The notes under the pieces were generated by a model. It was not told the origin of the DNA, searched no databases, and saw only the letters and a list, made by a program, of their open reading frames with translations. The translations under genes and the position numbers were made by a program. From Favolaschia claudopus (lineage: Eukaryota; Basidiomycota; Agaricomycetes; Agaricales; Mycenaceae), in the NCBI GenBank assembly GCA_037176885.1, contig JAWWNJ010000138.1, forward strand, positions 1 through 64,000: a stretch of DNA of 64,000 bases. Reading direction: 5' to 3'. This document shows, piece by piece, positions 59,894 to 64,000 of this stretch (positions are counted from its first letter, which is position 1; every line of letters starts with the position of its first letter).

Positions 59894-60304
59894 ACGCATC
59901 GAAGGACAAAGGCGGGGATGCGGGGGAGAGACGAACATAATGTCACGTCACAGTCACATCAATTGCACATAACTTTGGCGGGCAACAATGAGTCTTACTA
60001 CACTTCCACAACATAAGATTATTCCGTCTTTTTTTCAGACAAAAATGATCTATGCTATTCAACCTGACCTCACAAATATTTCTACGGTTTAAAGTTGTGC
60101 AGAAATGCGAAAATTACTACCTCGGATTATGTGCTCCGAGTGGCTGTGTGTTATGTGCGTTAAGTGCACCCAGCTGATCGGACGGTTAACCGATCGGACG
60201 GTTAACCGGCATCAGATCCCGCCGCCACTGTAAGCTTGTTACCATGACGCATCCAACACGTGACGGACACGTCGCAGCTGTTTTCTCCTTCCAACTTTTC
60301 AAGT

Positions 60305-60842
60305 ATGATGCAGGAGCCTCGAAGCGTTCAAGATTCCTTGGATGTAGTGCTTGAAGCCCTGCATAAACTTGAAAGATTGAACGACAAGAACTTCGAAGCC
60401 AACATTCGCCGGTTACTGACGTTTGTCTTTCCTTAAATTTGCGTTTAATCAACGAATTTAATGCCTGCGCTAATACTTAGGAGCCGTCCTACGTCCGTGC
60501 CTCAGGAAGGGGCCGTGCGGCAGATTCACTTTGTCCCTTCTGGTTGCGGTGACCAAGCAAGTGCTCGATTTTCTAACTTGATCAACTATTAAATGATGTC
60601 AGGGTCACCTGGAGTTCTTCCGTTGGGTCAATGCCCAACATTTCTCTTCCTGGTTAACCGAGGACTCGGCCTCCCAGCCACAGATCTCGGAGTGGCTTTT
60701 TTCCCTAGACTGGACGCTTCCGAGTGACGATTATGACTTTCAACCGCAATCGACGTCCACGCCTGGCAAGCAATGCCGGACCCCAAGATCCACCAGACAC
60801 ATACATGTGGCTTGTGAAACCTTGAACCTGCACAGAATGTGA
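60305..60842 (+). pseudogene. Short multi-exon fragment of unknown family
   Basis: Exon 1 begins MMQEPRSVQDSLDVVLEALH and continues KLERLNDKNFEANIRRLLT up to a GTTTGT donor near 60420. After a TAATACTTAG acceptor a short exon follows to GTTGCG/GTGACC, and after GATGTCAG a third exon reads GHLEFFRWVNAQHFSSWLTE, then SEWLFSLDWTLPSDDYDF, ending at TGA 60840-60842. The phases of the exon joins do not all agree, so either a splice site is misplaced or the gene is damaged. Several aromatic-rich helices are likely; there is no known domain. Confidence 0.45.
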
Positions 60843-61904
60843 TTGCTATCCTCACATGACTTCCATGGATCAAGCAGGTCTAGGGTCAAGGAGAGCCCCT
60901 GGAAGGGTTGACCTCCTTGACCCTTATCAATTATTTAATTACCAGCAGATATCTATACCCGTTTTACGCACGGTATGTCAATTATAAAGGATAGCACTAG
61001 CAGGTGAATATCGAAAGTAATGATACAGTGTGAACTGCTGCTTGCTGAGCAGCATATTGAAGGTAAGAAATCCTCCCAACCCACTTCTACCAGCTTTGTG
61101 AGGCATATGTGGCGTGCAGTCCCAATTTAACACCATGAAAAATCTATTACTCAGTCAGATCTGCTCTGATTTAGAATCCCTCTTGGGAAAGTGTTTCTCT
61201 TACTGAAAGGAGCATTTTGGCAAGAGGAATAAGATTCAGGACATGAATTCATGACAGAACATCATGAAGTCCACTCCTCGATATACTGTAGTATCCTATC
61301 CTATACATGAAAACACAGAAAAATCGGTGCGGCGAAATTCGCACCGCAACTGTACTACAGTTGCGGCGAAATTAAATGCATTACCATATATGGAAATTCC
61401 CATCATTCTGCGTCAACTTTCCCTCTAATGCGCGAAAACAAGAGCTCAGAGTATTCGATGTTGTATGGGTGACTATAACAGGTTGTTTACTTGAAAATCT
61501 GATCAGAAACAGTCTAATGAGTACCATAGAAGTTAGCCGATTACAAAGGAAATTGACCCTTTCCCTTGGAATTGAGACATTTGACACCCAGTACTAACAA
61601 TATCTGCAGATGATCTACCCATAACATCCATGATTCGCTCTCCCAAGGTTGGTTTGGTTGCCATCATTAATCAGTGATCGAATTGCCTTTTAGGAGACTT
61701 TCGTGTTTTCCCGATCAATTTTGATGGGAAAATGGCCCCAAAACGCTGTTACGAAAATAAAATAGATTCGATTCAGGTCCCTCTGTGACCTGTGACTTGA
61801 ATCTACGGTCGAAATAGTACAGTATGCTGTAAAGTAAAGAGTGGTAAATAATTACCGCTACCATAGCTTCAGTCCGTACATGCAATTTACTGAATTACAT
61901 ACTA
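60843..61904. other. Gene-free; solo MITE ends
   Basis: Near 61338-61375 two copies of a CAGTTGCGGCGAAATT-like end face each other around TACTACAG, related to the 25811 MITE. At 61818-61860 the outer edge of the 26630/29441 inverted repeat recurs. Confidence 0.5.
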
Positions 61905-62150
61905 CTGTACAATTTCGACCAAGTGTTCAGGTGACGGGTGACAGGCACCTGTGAACTGAACACTTTTGGTTGTGGTGACGGTGACACTCGAGTTTTTTCG
62001 CCCAAAATGGACGAAAAACGTCAAAAAAAATTCGGGCCGGCATGCGCCGGCCTACCATATAAGGTAATTTGCTGTGCTCTAAACACTTTGTCCAGTGAAC
62101 ATTGTAGGTGACAGGTGACACCCAGTGAACACTTGGTCGAAATAGTACAG
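61905..62150. mobile_element. 246-bp TA-flanked foldback/MITE
   Basis: CTGTACAATTTCGACCAAGT at the left pairs with ACTTGGTCGAAATAGTACAG at the right, continuing into GTTCA/TGAAC and GGTGAC motifs. TA at 61903-61904 and 62151-62152. GTCGAAATAGTACAGTA also occurs nearby at 61808, so related ends are clustered. Confidence 0.75.
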
Positions 62151-62961
62151 TACATAGTACAGAGCAAGTACGCTCGCTGATCTATTCTAAGTACTCATGC
62201 AACTGCTGAAAAGGGTGACTGATCCCGTCGCCGGGAATCTATCCCCACGGGCTCAAGAAATTGAAACTCAGTAAGAATATCCTTTATATTGAATCCATAA
62301 GTATTGAGTTTTAGACACAAAGCCTCTCTCCATTCTGAGCATCTGACACACTGTGGTTTCATTTGGCTTCTGCAATCTTGCAACAGGAAAGGTGATCGAA
62401 ATGCTGTTCGGTTCAATGTTTTCTTCCTTCCCTCAAAGTCAAGCTGCGTGAACCAAGCGACGGTCAGCTATCAGGCACCTGAATCGCACGAACCTTTACC
62501 ACTATCCACTACACTGTGCAGAAGGAAGGTTTTGAAATTCATGATGTTGTTCAGGACCTTGGGTTAGGTATTTCCTCGTCATTTGTGTTAAATTTCATGA
62601 TCTTTCGTCGGATTTCATGATGAAACGTTACGATTCGGGGTCCTGAAATTCCTAACGACTGTGGGCCCGTTCCTAACGTTTTTTCATGACATTTTGTCAT
62701 GATCTTCGCAATGATTCGTCCGAAAGTACCACCGAAGCGCTAGCAGCTATCCCAACGCCTTACTCCTTATGAAACTCCATGGAAGAGGTATAAAACAGGA
62801 TATATTTCAAGTACTGGACAATACAGTTGCAGTACTACTATAATAATACTCTGACCTTCAAAATCTCGCCACCGTCGCGATCAACCGTACTGAAACAGCT
62901 TGCGTGTCTCGGAAACACAGTACGGAGAATGAAAAAGAGGTAGAGAAGGGAAGCAACTCAC
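62151..62961. other. Gene-free; ATTTCATGA-type repeats
   Basis: Between 62535 and 62705 TTCATGA or TCATGAT recurs at least six times, with CCTAACG twice. Similar AATTTCATGA and TAACGAAACGTCAGG motifs appear at 63495-63575. Confidence 0.4.
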
Positions 62962-63340
62962 CGAGTTAGACAGATCATTGAATGCTCTGTCGTCATCAAA
63001 GAGCTAAATTACAGGGAAAGAGCGCATTAATGCACTCTCGCAGAATCACTCACAATGATAGCCTGCCCAACCACTTCATCCCGGGTCATCCTTCGCCACC
63101 CCTTGCTCCTTTGAGAGTCTTGCGCACTGCAGAGAGATCGAGCTCGATACGACGGAGTGGATTGACTCCGATTGAGCCTAGAGGGCGGTGACGTAGGGAA
63201 GGAGGCGTGGTCGTCGTGAGAGTCCGTGTTACAGCAGAGTGTGTTGGCGAGAATGACGGCGGCGGCGGCGCTCTACGATGGCGACTTGGAGGGAGGTCAC
63301 GGTGGGGGGAGACAACAGGCGTTGTGAGCGGCCGCAGCAT
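62962..63340 (-). CDS. Partial gene of unknown function, minus strand
   Basis: The minus strand reads a Ser/Pro/Arg-rich part (LNRSQSTPSYRARSLCS), then SKGWRRMTRDEVVGQAII. A 50-nt intron follows (63004-63053, GTGAGT to TTTAG) and then a 42-nt exon LFDDDRAFNDLSNS (62962-63003) ending at a second GTGAGT donor. Frame and splice signals agree across this join, which supports a real gene. The start is uncertain because the upstream part uses another frame, and later exons were not found. Family unknown. Confidence 0.45.
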
Positions 63341-64000
63341 ACTTATGTGTGCTGCGGATTGGGAGCAATGCTGTAAGTGACGTCATCGACTCGGCAGCTT
63401 GGCCACAGGACTTAAATGCATTATCCTGGAATGTGGTCCCACAGTTGAATATGAGTGCGGTATCACACCTTGTAACTTTGAGAAGTTTTGGAGCATCATG
63501 AAACGAGTCTTGAAATTCATGCCGTGTATTCTAACGAAACGTCAGGAATCTTGAATTTCCTTGAATTTCATGACAAATACTTCTCACAGTGCTACCTTCT
63601 CTTTGTTCCGCGCAGACCTAAGATAGAGACGCGGGATCCCCGCACCCTTACATCAGCATCACACTGTGACATTGTGACGCTCGACGTCGATGGCTCATAG
63701 CACGATGCCAAGGTCCAGATTGGTAATTTTGCCCAATACAAGTCTTGAATAGAGGCTCAATGAAGGGTTCCTATTGGGCAGACTTGGCAAAATGTCCCTT
63801 GGTCTCTTGTATATGACCCATAAGAGATTGAGACCACTTTTTTTTTTTCTCAGTGTTTCTATGGCGGTCAGTTTGCACCTTAAAAAAAAAACAGGGGTAT
63901 AATGTGTGGTTTAGCATATAATGTAGGGAAAGTGCGTGAAAAAGTCCACCGAGGTTGTAAGGGCAACCTTTAGGACCCGAGATATCTCGAGGGTCTAGCG
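63341..64000. other. Window end; nothing assigned
   Basis: Contains poly-T and poly-A runs near 63840 and 63882. No coding or element termini recognised. Confidence 0.4.

Larger units (their letters stand above)
58234..60207. mobile_element. Tandem dimer of a 982-bp element with an 8-bp target duplication
   Basis: Two apparently identical copies, 58234-59215 and 59216-60197, plus ten extra bases (ACGGTTAACC). The insertion is bordered by GGCATCAG at 58226-58233 and 60208-60215. Eight-base duplications are typical of hAT elements. The left end GGTTTTCCGCAC and the inverted right end GGTTAACCGTCC match only partly. A 16-bp subterminal repeat (GATCGGACGGTTAACC) is doubled at the far right end. 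Each copy holds the minus-strand exons listed separately. Confidence 0.8.
58122..60230. mobile_element. Family-2 MITE split by a later insertion
   Basis: The left part is 58122-58233 (starts CAGTGGCGGCGCCATCTGAT) and the right part 60208-60230 (ends GCCGCCACTG). TA flanks at 58120-58121 and 60231-60232. The two parts overlap by GGCATCAG, the duplicated target of the inserted element. Confidence 0.88.

Overview
The window is one chromosome end of a filamentous fungus, most likely a basidiomycete of the Agaricomycetes. It opens with about 160 bases of perfect CCCTAA telomere repeat, continues with 23.7 kb of a long tandem subtelomeric satellite, then 40 kb of gene-poor, transposon-riddled DNA. 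The assignment rests on 45-57 nt introns with GT/AG ends and frequent CTGAC branch sites, Ty3/gypsy relics of an Agaricomycete type, a BTB-protein C-terminus of the Agaricomycete kind, fungal P450 pieces, an Rtc4-like gene and a RecQ-type telomere-linked helicase. The species cannot be named from this evidence. Family names come from motif recognition by eye; no search was run.

Layout. 1-160: telomere. 161-23829: 3,252-bp satellite, five units of full length plus three truncated ones. Each unit is an old dimer of two diverged half-units (about 1.40 and 1.85 kb). The array lacks credible genes; the ~60-160 aa open frames in it simply recur with the repeat. 23830-32100: BTB and hAT-like relics among miniature inverted-repeat elements (MITEs). 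32100-43400: a broken gene of unknown function, scrambled cytochrome P450 pieces and more MITEs. 43580-45545: 3' part of a Ty3/gypsy element with a probable accessory ORF. 45791-47060: RecQ-like helicase (minus strand), ending soon after motif V. 49155-52656: a ten-exon Rtc4-like gene (plus strand), broken by frameshifts and a MITE. 52900-53220: a dense ACGCGT cluster. 57417-60230: nested transposons. 60305-60842 and 62962-63340: two short multi-exon fragments of unknown family.

How the parts fit. The RecQ-like helicase and the Rtc4-like gene are divergently arranged, and both families are tied to telomeres in other fungi. They lie about 22 kb inside the array, so the satellite plus this pair may be parts of a telomere-maintenance neighbourhood, although both genes look damaged. 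Elsewhere the sequence is dominated by non-autonomous elements flanked by TA. Several sit inside former genes, which lets the order of events be read directly.
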